Assembly (NCBI RefSeq): GCF_000283155.1
Contig: NW_004454207.1
Span: 5,028,399-5,092,398 of the forward strand
Origin: Ceratotherium simum simum
Taxonomy: Eukaryota > Chordata > Mammalia > Perissodactyla > Rhinocerotidae
Length of the DNA: 64,000 nucleotides
Direction of reading: 5' to 3'
Below the pieces are notes generated by a model, which had not been told where the DNA came from, did not search any database, and saw only the letters and a list, made by a program, of their open reading frames with translations. Below, in pieces: positions 22,659 through 35,550 of this stretch; position 1 is the first letter of the stretch, and every line of letters begins with the position of its first letter. The translations under genes and the position numbers were made by a program.

Positions 22659-23739
22659 CTCTATCGGGCACTGAAGATGAATTTCACACCTCAAGCAAAT
22701 TTTAGTTCCAACAGGAATGGGTTTGGAATTCTCACATTCTTTGTGCCAAATGGCCTTCCCAAATGTCTGGTTTTCATAAATTTATTTTGGAGCAATTAAG
22801 GTAAGGTGTTTCAAAATGTTAAGAATTTGAGTGTCAATGTCAAAGGATTTCTGTCCATATCATGCCAAGATCAATTGTAACTTTCTCTCTCCTGCATAAC
22901 ATCAAGTGAGGTTGGGATTTGTCAGGTTCTTTGGAGCCGGTATTTGTCTTTGGCCAGCATCTTAAGAGATATTTTTGAACCACTTTGCCTGTTTCTGAGT
23001 TCAGCTTTTTGTTCCTGTTTAACTTGCCAGGAAGATAAACTTAGCAGGAAGATAAACAGGCCCGGCCTTGGGCAAATATTTGAAGATCAAGTTTGTCACA
23101 GGTCCTCCATTTTCCCTTTCTGAGCCCTCCCATCCCCCGTCAGCACTTGGTGCATCTGCACATTCCTTCTTGCCTACCCCCCTCCACTGCCCTCCCACAA
23201 CATGTATTATTATAATATTTTGACACCTATCAAACTCTTTAGCTAAATGCTATGTAAAGTAAGAGAAGATAACTAAATCAAGTGGGACATCTCTCAATTC
23301 TAAAAAAATAAAGCTTTAAAGGTGCCATCCTGACCCAGGCAGGGAATTTACTTTTTGGTTGGGGGAACTATCCAGTGGCCCCGTTTAACTATATATACCT
23401 TTCTCCCTTCCTTTCCTGCCTCCTACTCCTCCTTCTGCACCACTTAGAATTTATTCCAACTTTTGAGGGTTGTATGTGCTTGCCTATTTTCAAATGTGGA
23501 CTAGAGTTTTGCTATTTAACACTGCCTTGGAGGTTCCTGCTGAAAGGTTATTTGTAGGTCACATCTTTCTGATATTTCCAATAAAAGGTCCTTTGCATGG
23601 GTCTGGTAAGACTCAAATCGATGCCCAGTTCTACCAGACAGCATGCCTCAGCAAGGCTGTAATATGTTTAGCTGAACATATAGATCTCTTTTAGTCTATT
23701 TATTGCCATGATGATGTGGACAGTGCCCCAAGCAGGGCA

Positions 23740-23880
23740 CTAGAAATCTGCTCCCTGGGCTGTGTCTCTTAGGTCACAGCTTTGCAGTTCTGGCTAAGTC
23801 ACTTAGGCAGCTGGGGCTCAATATTGCATCTATAAAATGACTTCTAGGCTTCCTACCAGCTTTGATATCCTATGGCTGCC
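23740..23880 (+). repeat. MIR SINE fragment
   Basis: TTCTGGCTAAGTCACTTAGGCAGC and CTATAAAATGACTTCTAGGCTTCCTACCAGCTTTGAT follow the middle of MIR. Confidence 0.6.
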
Positions 23881-23964
23881 TTCCTATATTTAGGTTAGAG
23901 GCTTCTCTGAGGAGGAGAGTTACACAGCCGGCACGTCCCTCTGTAACATTAGCATCATGGGCAA

Positions 23965-24335
23965 TAATATGGTCTGTGGAGTTAGGCTGCCTGGATTCAA
24001 ATCCCAGCTCCACACAGTAGCAGTGTGGCCTGGGCAATTAGCTTGTCTATGGCAGCTTCATCAGCTGTAAGCAGGGAACGATGTTGCATCCTACCCCATA
24101 GGGTGACTTTGTTACAACTTACCTCATAGGATAGGGGTGTTATGGACTGCCCCATAGGGTGGCTGTGTACTCCTTAGGGTGGGGTGTAACAACCTACCCC
24201 ACAGGGTAGGGGTGTCATGACCTACCCATTAGGGTTATTGTGATCAGCAAATGAATGCATATTTTTAAGGTGCTTTAAATAGCCCCTGGCACATGGCGAG
24301 CCCTCCTTCAACATTAGCTAGGATTAGTATTACTA
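23965..24335 (+). repeat. MIR SINE with an internal minisatellite
   Basis: TCTGTGGAGTTAGGCTGCCTGG, CAAATCCCAGCTCC and a 3' part (TGGCACATGGCGAGCCCTCCTTCAACATTAGC) are MIR. Between them, 24091-24245 holds about six tandem copies, 22-29 bases each, of the MIR segment CCTACCCCATAGGGT.., which occurs once in the consensus. Confidence 0.8.
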
Positions 24336-24559
24336 CAATCAATCATATCCTTCAAGGTCCAATTTTAATGCCCTCCCTTCCATAATATCTTTCTTGATTA
24401 TCTTAAGGAAGAAAACAACTTTTCCTTCCTCGGGACTTTCATAGCAAAAAGAATGGACTCTGCTCTAGCACTTGAGTTGTTTCTCTCCACCTTTTCCTTT
24501 TTAAATCATGAATTGGTGTCCATGGTGTGTCCAGTATTTTCACATAAGGTTTCTCATTT

Positions 24560-24670
24560 AAGTCATGTAAAGTGGGAGAGCTGTTACCCATCTCATTTTA
24601 TAGATCAGAAAACTAAAGTTTGGAGCAGGGAAGGGGCTAGGTCAGGGTGACACAGTTCACAAATGACAGT
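24560..24670 (-). repeat. MIR SINE fragment
   Basis: ACCCATCTCATTTTATAGATCAGAAAACTAAAG and GGTCAGGGTGACACAGTTC match reverse-complement MIR. Confidence 0.6.
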
Positions 24671-27600
24671 CCCGTAACCTCCTCCAAGCCTTCTGAGCCC
24701 CCCACCCCACAGCTACCTTACATATTAGTTATGAAACCTCTCTCTCAAACCTGTTCGTTGTCACTCTGGACGGTGGAGAGCTGATCTTTATTTCTGGAAC
24801 CAGTCACTCCATGTTGGGCATACTGTAGGTTCAAAATCAAGTGTGTTGAATAGACCTGCAGAGTTGAACTCATTACTCTCATGGTATCATTTCCTTATAA
24901 ATGCTAAATAACCAGAGTGATTCCAAGTCATGTTAATTCAGCACGCACCTTTTATGTATGTTATAGGTTACACAATGGTTGCTGGCTTCCTTATAGAAAA
25001 TATTGTATTGATTTCTGCCAGGTTTTTTTTTTTCCTCCCCTGCACTTTAATCTCTTTCTAGTTTCATGTGCTTAGGGAAATAGGCAGCCTGGGGTATTTG
25101 GTAAGCAAATTGATGTGTCTATTCTATGCAGGTGGTAATATGAGAGTTCAGCCAAATCCCACCAGCTCCTCTATGGAAATAGATTTCTGGTTAATACTGC
25201 CTAGGTTTAAGATCTCATTTATTTTGAAAGACTTTTTCTTTTTTACCTTCCTTTAAATAAGGGTAGGCAGAGCCAAGTTTGCTAGTTGTTGAACAGGCAT
25301 TTGAATCAACAAGAGTACCTGAGCCCTGTAGACTTATTGTCCTAATACAAGGGAGGAGACATTGCATTTTTAAAAATTAGTCATCACCAATTATCACCTC
25401 TTATACCGAGAGAGACCATAGAAAGGCCTTCAATTTAGAATCTAGGCTAATCTAGGAGAGGAAAGAAGTACAAGAAAGGGACAGAAGCAAATAGAACGAG
25501 AAAGGCAGGTCCAAACTTGAGCAAGAACCAGGTATTGTCTTAGAAGAAACCAATCTGGAGATGACAAAAGTGTGAGTCATCAAAATGGGGTTCTTCTCTT
25601 TTGTGAGGAAGCTGGGGAGTCTAGCTCAGGGCGTGGAACTTTGAGGGATTTCAGAGATGTGTGGCTCCACGTGTTTATTATATGGGAACAACAAATTACA
25701 GACTCAAATGCACAGTATGTGAACTCATTTTTGTGAAAATAAACACGAGCATGTATATATTTGACAAAATCTACGGGTATGTTGACCAAAATGGTAACAG
25801 TTCTTTTCTTTTACTTCTCTGTAGCTCTCAGTTTTGTAGAATAAACATATACCATATATGATTTTTAAAATGAAAGCAAAAAAATTCACAAAGGGCAAGA
25901 TTTTTGAATGAACAATTTTGTTGAAATTTGACAAATTTTATTGCATCAGATGCAACAATGTGTATAAACCCTTGGAGATTTATTAGAAAATGTGCTCGAG
26001 GACTTGGTCCCTTCCTTTCTAGTCAATGTGCTCCTTCCCTTCAATATACAGAAGCAACTTTGTGAATTTCATTTGTCAATGGTTTCTGTGACTCACCATA
26101 TTAGTTTTTAGATAAAATTCCCCCCAAAACCATTTTTAATGTAACAAATGTGAAAGTTCTATAAACAGAATAGTGTATGGATCATCATGCAGTACCGGGA
26201 AAGGCTGCGTACTACCTTGGACATTGGGATTTGCATTTTTAAAACAGCGTTCGTAATGTTACAAATGGATTCAGCAACTGGAAAAAATTTGAAAAGTAAA
26301 CTTTCTATTCAACTAACCAGATCTATTTAACTAGCACTCTGCTTTGAGGTGTAATGTTTTAGCTGTGGATATAAGACATTTGACTAGAGCATTCACAGTT
26401 TTCTCTTTTTGCTTTGTTAGTAAATTTTTTAAGTGTAAAAGGTGAAAGTGCCCTACAATTCTGCCCGGTGTGGTATGGCTCCCCACAGGGGACTTTAACT
26501 CACAAGAAGTAGACCCTCCACAGTTTCAATAAGTCTTCAAGCAAATTCTCTTCCGGCCATAGACTTTGGGTGTAGAAAATAATCTTATCTGAGCAGGTGT
26601 ATGTGTAGTGGTTATGATAGAGGCACAGGTGAAAGATAGACATGCTGCCTGCCTTCCCAGGTCCTGCTGGGTTCGCTACACCCTGATCGCTGCCCCGTCT
26701 CTGCGTCTGGGGCAAAGAAACCAGTGACCATGGCGAATAGCACCCACTGTGCTCAAAAGAAACCCAATCCACTTTCACAAAAGAATTATACATTTTTTTC
26801 TGGATAAAACAATATTTAAAGCAAAAAGTGACCAGGACTTTATTATATTTAGTAGATAAGATTTCTGCTACTTCTGCCTATAAATCAAACAATGCCCTTA
26901 GAGAACATTTGAGGGATTAATAAATAGTTGCCTGATCTCTGTAGATAAATAATAAAAGCTGATTTTCTTGATTCCCCTTTCTAGAGAGGTGTGGTCTATG
27001 TCAGGAGGGAAACTGGCTGGGCCCGGCTGGGTTTATTCAATGCCAGGCTGTTTCTTAGTCTCCCTTTCTTCCACTACCCTGCCATCATGGGCCCATCATA
27101 CTCCTGGGCCAGTGAGAAGTGCCCATTAGTGACTGGACAGGTTCACTTGGCATCCGCCTCCATCCATACAGAGCAATGTCTGTGTGGGTGCTTCCTGATA
27201 GAGAGTGATAAATAGGATGCAAATATCTTCCTTTTAGTGCATGACTCTGGCATAGCCAGAGGGAAGATGAGTGATGGTGCCTCAGAGCAGTAACTTTTTG
27301 CTTAGAGCTTGAGAGTTCAAGGACCCACAAGTACATTTTGGCTCTATCAAATGTAAGGTAAGTAAAGTTAATTACTTTCAGGTTATCAATAAACAAAGAA
27401 AGATGGTAATTATTGGGCATCTGACTGCTAATAACCATGTGATTTCACAAAGCAAAGAAGAACAGAAGAAAGTGTATCTCTTGTGGCCTACTGCTTAACA
27501 TTACTTCTTTTCATTCTCAGATCTGATATCAGACTGAGGGTTGAAGCAACAGTCCTAGTAGAACCAAAAAATTAGTGCATTTATTTTCCAGAAATAAATT

Positions 27601-28302
27601 TTCAGTTTTAACGTTTTACGTGGATTTGGAAGGAAAAGCAGGAGTGTTTTTAGTTTATAAATACCAATTTTTTTCACTTCTTTTAAATCTCTTTTGATAG
27701 CATTTCTTTAAATGGTTTACTCTCAGAAATATTGAAAATTTTACCCGTGCCCTTTATGTTAAAGATCTGATCATAATCGGGGCTGAGGGTGTCATTTACA
27801 ATGATATCAGAGTCTCACAGTGGTTTGGATAATTTCGTCAAACAACTGGCCACATTAATGGAGAGAAATTTCAGTTGATCAATTATTTCACACATGGTTA
27901 GCTGTCTGGAGTTCAATTTTTAAAAGATTTATTATATCCAATTCAATTCAACAGATGCCTAGAGAATGCTTAAGGAATAAGGAGACTTTTGATAAGATGG
28001 TCTGGAGGATAGTACAAATATGGTGAATTTATGGTTCAGAGTGGGAGATGAGTAAAATGCATAAAACGCTGTAAAAAAAATCAACATATTTATAAAGGTC
28101 AAAGCCAAGTCAGTAGAAAAAAGTGCAGGTATGTGTGTATTTAAGAGTCCACTTAGTTACGTTTTCCTCTATAATCCTAAATCTAATTTTTAAAACTTGT
28201 ATTATCCCTGAATGAGCTGTAGTTGAATCAAAATTATGAAAGCTAAAAGAGAACCTAGCTAGATACTGCGAACACTCAATTTAATTATTTTTTTTCATTT
28301 AG

Positions 28303-29308
<1,006 letters not shown>

Positions 29309-29413
29309 AAAAGAGGCAGCAGAAAAGGATCAATCGAGATTAAGAAAATCAGATGTGTGGAGAAAGTAAATCTTGAGGAGCAGACCCCTGTGGAGAGACA
29401 GTACCCGTTTCAG
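29309..29413 (+). CDS. BMX: BMX coding exon 2 (residues 47-81, PH domain)
   Basis: 105 bases, phase 0 at both ends; acceptor TTTTTAATTCAG, donor GTAAGC. It encodes KRGSRKGSIEIKKIRCVEKV followed by NLEEQTPVERQYPFQ, the middle PH strands. The RKGSIE turn contributes to the phosphoinositide pocket in TEC-family PH domains. Confidence 0.96.
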
Positions 29414-29689
29414 GTAAGCGGAGGGACCACATTCCATTGGATGGATGGCTTTTCTTGTAACATTTTCTATTATGAACTCAATATACCGGGGATAAATAAT
29501 GATGTTGCAAAGACTCATTAAGACAATGACAAGGCTTGGAACATCCCCAGATGAGAGGTGGGCAGTTTGCTAAAGTTCTTTCCACCACTCTGCCTTTCCT
29601 AGAGGGAGAGCGTGTAAGCAGCAATGGCCTGACTTGCCTCGGAGTCTGACAATCTCTTTCATCAAACATTGATGAGCATTTCCAATGTA

Positions 29690-30140
29690 CTGCAAGTACT
29701 AGGCACACTATAGGAAATAAAATGCCATCCCTGCCCCAATGCATTTACAGATCATTATAATGCAGTGAGGGTGAGTGTTAAGATGAGGGTCAGCAGAGTA
29801 GCCATGGTGCCCCAGGAAGCAGAAGCTTCACTCCTCACTCCAAGAGGTCAGGGAGATTTTCTGTTGGAGGTGACATTGGGGTTGGGAAGGACAAGTGGAG
29901 TTTAGCCCAGCAAAACAAAAGAAAGAGCAGGTGTCAAGGCACTGATAGGTGAAATAGTGTGGTACGATAGGAGAGCTCCAAGTAGTCTTTATGAATAAAG
30001 CAGCCCCGTGAGAGACCGAAAGAGATGAGCCTGGAGAAGTGGGTAAGGCCACATCATGAAAGGCTTTGCAGAGCATGTGAAGGAATTCTGATTTTACCCT
30101 GAAGTATTTTAAACAATGGTATGCTACAGAGAGTGTGCCT
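29690..30140 (+). repeat. Old dispersed repeat, family not identified
   Basis: TACTAGGCACACTATAGGAAATAAAATGCC.., GGAGGTGACATTGGGGTTGGGAAGG and GAAAGGCTTTGCAGAGCATG belong to the same family as 18160-19110, from its opposite (5') part onward. Confidence 0.5.
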
Positions 30141-30444
30141 ACAGTACCCTTTGGAAGTGGCTTGATTGAAGTCATGCCCTACTTTTATTACATCATGAAA
30201 GCTTACCTTTCTGATCTAAAGGCAGGCAGACTGTCCTTCAGATGGTCAGACTACCCAGGGCTAATATGAGGGAACTGTGGCCAAAAATGAAATAAAATAG
30301 AATAATTTGGTTAAGGAACAGTCCGTACTTCCCACTTTAAAAAAGAACATTATCCAATTGGAAGAAACCAATGGAGCGTGTGCTCATGGAAGATGCTTCA
30401 ATTTCTTATCAGGCATAGAGTGCTCAAAAGAACGCAGGCTTTGG

Positions 30445-30740
30445 GCCGGCCCCGTGGCTTAGCGGTTAAGTGTGCGCGCTCCACTGCTAGCGGCCCGGGT
30501 TCGGATCCCGGGCGCGCACCGACACACCACTTCTCCGGNNNNNNNNNNNNNNNNNNNNNNNNNNNNNNNNNNNNNNNNNNNNNNNNNNNNNNNNNNNNNN
30601 NNNNNNNNNNNNNNNNNNNNNNNNNNNNNNNNNNNNNNGATGTGCAGCTATGACACACAACTATCTACTGGGGCTTTGGGGGGAAAAATAAATAAATAAA
30701 TAAAATTATAAAATGGTTAATTTTATTAAAAAAAAAAAAA
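30445..30740 (+). mobile_element. ERE SINE (perissodactyl), interrupted by a 100-N gap
   Basis: GGCCGGCCCCGTGGCTTAGC head with tRNA-like B-box GGTTCGGATCCC, then N at 30539-30638, then CAGCTATGACACACAACTATC and a TAAA/A-rich tail. 18-base target duplications AAAGAACGCAGGCTTTGG lie at 30427-30444 and 30741-30758. Compared with the copy at 61327, only about 40 bases should be missing, so the gap size is a placeholder. Confidence 0.95.
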
Positions 30741-30758
30741 AAAGAACGCAGGCTTTGG

Positions 30759-30960
30759 AGCCCCACAGAGCTCTTAGCCCCACTGCCTATATTCGTGTAA
30801 TCATAGAAAACGAACTCAACCTCTCTCTGAGTTTATTTCTTCACTTGCAAAGTGGGCATAATCATATATTTTTCATAGAGTTGAAATAATATTAAAATAT
30901 TAAAGTAAGAAAGAGCACAGAAACTTGTAGGTGTTTAATGAATGTTCTATATTATTTACC
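30759..30960 (+). repeat. MIR SINE (ERE inserted near its start)
   Basis: CTCAACCTCTCTCTGAG, CACTTGCAAAGTGGGCATAATCAT and a diverged 3' part ending TTTAATGAATG are MIR-like. The ERE sits at its 5' side. Confidence 0.65.
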
Positions 30961-31609
30961 CACAGAAGTTAAATAAACTAGAGAAGGATCTGGGGAAGAC
31001 ATTGTACTGTTCAAACATTTAAACAAGTATTTTAAGGAGTAGAAAATTATTTATGCTGGGATTCCTGGGGTGGGACGTGCCACAAGCGAATGAAGTACAG
31101 GGAGACATATTTTTACTCAATATAAGCATAAACTATATTATGATCAGAATATATGGAAATTGGCAAAGATGGCATCGTGAAAGTAAAGGACATTCCATCC
31201 CTGAAGATACTTTTAAGGATAGAGTGGATAAACATTTTCCAATGGGCTATCAAGAAAGTCATGTACTGGGTAGGTAGATGGACCAGAACACTCCTAAGAC
31301 AACTGTACTGTCTAACATCTTATACTCTTATGATTCTCCATGGTCTAGGGCATCTCTACTGAGACCTCAATGTTCACTGCTGTCAGATGCATCATTGCTG
31401 TGATTTTCCAAAGTGTAGAGGTGTCTAGGATAAAACAAGTTGAGGGATGGAGGATAAAAATAACCAAATTTTTTTCATCTAATTCCAGAGCTAATGCATA
31501 TTATATAAGCAAACTCAACGTTTCTTTCGAATAACAGAAAATTTGCAGTTGCACCAGAGCGAACTGTGATACAATTATATCTAAATGCACCAGATCTTTT
31601 CCTTTCCAG

Positions 31610-31691
31610 ATTGTCTATAAAGATGGGCTTCTCTATGTCTATGCATCAAATGAAGAGAGCCGAAGTCAGTGGCTGAAAGCATTACAAAAAG
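31610..31691 (+). CDS. BMX: BMX coding exon 3 (residues 82-108, end of PH domain)
   Basis: 82 bases, enters in phase 0 and leaves one base of codon 109. Acceptor TTTCCTTTCCAG, donor GTAATT. Encodes IVYKDGLLYVYASNEESRSQ, then WLKALQK. The SRSQWLKALQK segment is the C-terminal helix of the PH fold with its conserved Trp. Confidence 0.96.
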
Positions 31692-31830
31692 GTAATTTAA
31701 AAAGTCAAAAAAAGGAGTCATTGATTGAATTCTTTTGAGGCTTGGTGGAGGAAAGATACGACAGTAAAAGGACGCAATGCCACAAGAGAATCTACTGATT
31801 TTCCTACCACCCTCAGAGAGTGTGCCATGC

Positions 31831-31930
31831 TCATCCTCATTTTGCATTCTCATTGTTACATAGGGGAGGCCTGGGGATCCTCATCCTCATTTTGCATTCT
31901 CATTGTTGCATAGAGGAAGCCTGGGGATAG
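31831..31930 (+). repeat. Tandem duplication of a 50-base unit
   Basis: Two adjacent copies beginning TCATCCTCATTTTGCATTCT (31831 and 31881) differ at a handful of positions. It lies 140 bases below the donor of coding exon 3. Confidence 0.95.
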
Positions 31931-32099
31931 GGTTCCCTTTCCCTGCGCTGCACAGAGCTGGCTATTGTGCCTTCCCAGCAGCTTGGAGGAAGCAGGGCTG
32001 CCTGCTCCCCACCCACTGTGCTTGCCTTTACAAGGGCAAAGTCTAGGCCTCCTCAGGTCATGTAGTTACTGTACTTTGGATGTTTACAGAAAGTTATAT

Positions 32100-32315
32100 C
32101 TAGTACTTACTAAGCACTTACCATTTGCCAGTTACTGTGTCAAGTACTTGTAAAATATTTTCTTAGGTAATCCTCTTGACAACTCTATGGAAAGGGTAAT
32201 ATTGTTCTCCATTTTCCAGATAAGTGAAGACATGGCCAATGTCACATACCTAATAATGGAGAACTCATAATTCAATTACCCAAACCCAGCTTTTTAACCA
32301 GTACAGTAAAATGCT
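32100..32315 (-). repeat. MIR SINE
   Basis: TTACTAAGCACTTACCATTTGCCAGTTACTGTG, CCATTTTCCAGATAAGTGAAG and CACATACCTAATAATGGAGAAC follow reverse-complement MIR. Confidence 0.7.
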
Positions 32316-32784
32316 AGGCAAAACCCGGGATTTAATGACGCTTTTATTTAGCGATCCTTACGCTGCCCTGGTAACAACCTTTGGTCGAAGAGAGAGATTT
32401 TGTGTTAGTAATTTGGCACTATGATGTTTCTCCCTGCGACAATTTTATTTTAAAGGTGGGTAATGGTGTAAGGATGACATTTAACTCAAATGAATGACTC
32501 TATTGGTGGAATTGCAGATATTAAGCTCCCAGATGGGGAAAGATTTTCTTTTCTTTTCTTTTCTTTAAGCTTTCGATTAGAGCTCTTTCTTAGTACACCT
32601 CAAATTACACCACTTTAAACAATCACCTACTCCACTTCAATGCAAATACATCCTTTTTTTCACACATAGGGCTTAATTTTCCCTTTGCATGAAAGGATTT
32701 AGCAACCTATTCCATAAGATAGTCAAGTGATCCAGTAAGGAGAGAAGCCTCCCTCTTGGTGAAGGAGGAGGGCAGCCCTCTTAG

Positions 32785-32985
32785 AGTCAGACAAATCTGT
32801 ATCCAAGTCCTGCTTTGTTGTGGCATCTAATAAAACCATCTAACATCTCTGAGTCTCAGTTTCCTGACCTGTAAAATAGGAGATCACATTTCTTTCCTCC
32901 TAGAATGGTCATGAGCCACAAATGAGTGATTCATAAATACATTACAGTATCCTGCACACAAACATGAGTTGCTGTAGTTATAGTG
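32785..32985 (+). repeat. MIR SINE
   Basis: AGTCAGACAAATCTGTATCC, CATCTCTGAGTCTCAGTTTCCTGACCTGTAAAATAGG and GTATCCTGCACACAAACATGAG are MIR in order. Confidence 0.8.
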
Positions 32986-33279
32986 GGGCCTCTAGGAGGA
33001 GCTCTAAGATGCTGCTTCCCATTTACTCTCCTTAGGGGAGGTTTCCTGGGGGCAGCTGCTCTGTAGACACCTCCTGTATGCAGCTATTGATCATGCACTA
33101 GGGTTCTGTGTAGGTCCTTCTGGAACTTTATATGGTAGACAGGTTTGGGTGGGCCCTAGGTAGCTCATGTGAAGGCATACAGAACATAAAAGGGGAGCAG
33201 AGACAGAAACAGAAGTGAATCTCGTAGCCCCTCATAAAACCACAGAGAGACCCTATCACTAGGGCTGCCATATATGCAG

Positions 33280-33770
33280 CAAGCAATTTGTATCAGTGAG
33301 TAATGCTTTGGGATACAGGTAAAACAACACCAAACTGTTGCTGAAACAAATGCACTGTGTTCCTCTCACAAGTCCAGAGATGAGCAAGTCCAGGGTAGTG
33401 CAGCAGCTCAGTGAAATCAGTAGGGACCCTGGCTCCTCCTAGCTTTCTGCTTTTCCACCCTTAGAGGCTCTCAGAAAGACTCTGAGCTTTCCCAGAAGCC
33501 CCTCTGCAAACTTCTGCTCATGTCTCATTGGCCAGAACTGTGTCTCATGGCCATCTCTATGTGCAAAGGAGGCTGGAAGACAGTACCTGGCTTTTCCAGC
33601 CTCTATGCTGGAATGCAAGAGAGAAGGTGGATAGGATCGGCTGTCAAGTTGAAGGTAGCAAGAGAGAAAGAGGGTGGTATCAGCTGTCAGGTTGGCCAAC
33701 CAACCTACTGCAAGAAAACAAAGAGGTTCTGTCACTCAAATCCTATCCCATACGAAGTTTCACTGTAATA
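33280..33770. repeat. LTR-like old repeat, family uncertain
   Basis: GGACCCTGGCTCCTCCTAGCTTTCTGCT, CATGTCTCATTGGCCAGAACTGTGTCTCATGG resemble the inner part of an old mammalian LTR. Open frames here on both strands have no splice-site or family support. Confidence 0.35.
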
Positions 33771-34034
33771 TAATGACCCTCTCCCCTTTTTGTGCCTATT
33801 ATTTGGCTCAGGCATTATAAACTGAGATGGACATTGGAGACATAGAGTTCTCCAGAGGGTAACCTACACTTGGGAGGTTCGGGTTGATTCATTGGGGACT
33901 TAAGGAATGTCAGCTACCATGGTTCTGAATTCAGCTGATCAGATGTGGATAAAGTGTGCCCTTCTTTCCAAAAATTAAAACTGAAAGGCTTTTGGCAGGG
34001 AAGCTGGCATCTGTGCAGTGGAGTGAGGTAGAAA

Positions 34035-34260
34035 ATCTTGGGGCTGGGTCTCAGATCTGCTCTTTACTAGATTTGTGAACTTGAGCAAGTTACACCACCT
34101 CTCTGCACCTCAGTTTACCTAACTCTGTAAGATCCATCATAACAACTCCAAAGTTGTTGAGTAGATTAAATGAGATGATATATGTGAGGGAGAAACATGT
34201 AAATGTAAAGTCCTATACACATATAATTTATGAGTTCCTCTTATTGTCATTATTAGACGG
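34035..34260 (+). repeat. MIR SINE
   Basis: TGAACTTGAGCAAGTTACACCACCTCTCTGCACCTCAG, AGTAGATTAAATGAGATGATATATG and TTATTGTCATTATTA are MIR. Confidence 0.85.
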
Positions 34261-34599
34261 TGGGACTGTTGCAATGTGGACTTTTGGACTTGGTTGGAAA
34301 AGAATTAGTTACCCAAGAAACTAAATCCATGTAGTAGGAAATAAGAGGGATCTTGGCACACGGAGACTAGGAGCTTAGAGAGCAGGAAGGCAAGCAATGT
34401 GCTCAAGGAATTGCAACGACCGTTGTCAAGGTCGGAAACTAGTGTTTTATAATCTTAATTCCTTCTGCTTTTTGTGATTTTGGTAATAATTTTCCTTTAA
34501 TTCCCATTAATATTTAGTAAAGTTTTTATTTAATGCCAGTGTTTTTGGGTAAGCTGAGCTGAGTTAAACTAAAGGAATGATATCACTAAAGCCCACTAT

Positions 34600-34760
34600 T
34601 CATTGAACACCTACTCTGCACCAAACACTGTGCTGGGTGCTTTACATACATTTTCTCATATCCTTCCAATGACCCAGCAAAGTAGTGCTTATTATCTCCA
34701 TCGACTACTTTGAGTCAGAGTTGTAAAGGAGGAGCAGAATTCTGCTGGGATCAAATTAGG
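34600..34760 (-). repeat. MIR SINE fragment
   Basis: CACCTACTCTGCACCAAACACTGTGCTGGGTGCTTTACATAC and CCCAGCAAAGTAGTGCTTATTATC match the reverse complement of the MIR 3' part. Confidence 0.65.
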
Positions 34761-35149
34761 GATCCTCAAGATGAACATAAAATCAAGAAGGAAAGAATTG
34801 AAGCCACATATAGAACCAGCCCTCCCCACCTAGTAATTCATCTTGAACTACTCTACTAAGACCTTGTGGGTTTCTCTGCTGTATTTTGAGAGAGGCTAGT
34901 TTGTTGTAGACACAGTCTTATACTCCAATATTAGAATTTCATTTCTTTGGATTTCTTTGTCCTATTTCCATGGGTTTTTAAAATATTCACATATTCCTAG
35001 AAAAGTAGCCCCATAAACCATTCATTCCTTGGTATGTGTAAATGAGGTCAGAGTCATGAAAGACAAAGAAGGGATGAGATGTTGTTCTAGATCAAGGAAA
35101 ACTAGATAAACTAAACGCCATGAGTGATTCTGGATTGGATCCTCGATCA

Positions 35150-35550
35150 GAAAAAAATGAATGATTATAAGGGATATTATTGGGACAATTGAAAAAAATT
35201 GAATATGAAATATATATTAAGTAATAGTATTGTTTCAGTATTAAATTTCCTGAATTTGATAATTGTATTATGGTTATATAAGGAAATGTCCTTGTTAACA
35301 GAAGTTACATGCTGAAGTATTTATGGGTGACATTAGTTAGGTCATCATATCTGCAACTTACTCTCAAATGGTTAAGCAAAATATAACAATGATAAAAAAT
35401 TTAAAAACAATATGTGCATACAGAGAGAGAGATAAAGCAAATGTGACAAATGGCTAAAAATGGGTGAATCTGGGTAAACGGTATATGGACATTCATTGTA
35501 CTATTCTTGCAACTTTTCTGTACGTTTGAAATGTTTCAAAATAAAAAGTG
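35150..35550 (+). repeat. L1M-type 3' end
   Basis: GGGATATTATTGGGACAATTG, TTCCTGAATTTGATAATTGTA, CAACTTACTCTCAAATGG and TTTCTGTACGTTTGAAATGTTTCAAAATAAAAAG form the most complete copy of this tail in the window. Confidence 0.6.

Larger units (their letters stand above)
12490..28302. other. PIR-BMX interval and upstream region of BMX
   Basis: 16 kb between the PIR CpG island and the first coding exon of BMX. No protein-coding exon is recognised. It holds the repeats listed separately, a CpG-richer unique patch at 21040-21500 and a candidate non-coding first exon of BMX at about 22682-22800. I see nothing assignable in 15370-17050, 19120-20080, 22860-23700, 24850-26480 and 26490-28290 apart from short A- or T-rich runs. 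Confidence 0.55.
29414..31609. other. BMX intron after coding exon 2
   Basis: Contains an old dispersed repeat at 29690-30140, an ERE with an assembly gap, and a MIR split by that ERE. I see nothing in 30965-31600. Confidence 0.6.

Noticed and set aside
24091..24245. Possible CRISPR-like array of regularly spaced repeats
   Set aside because: The unit is a mutated MIR segment with no spacers; the genome is mammalian.
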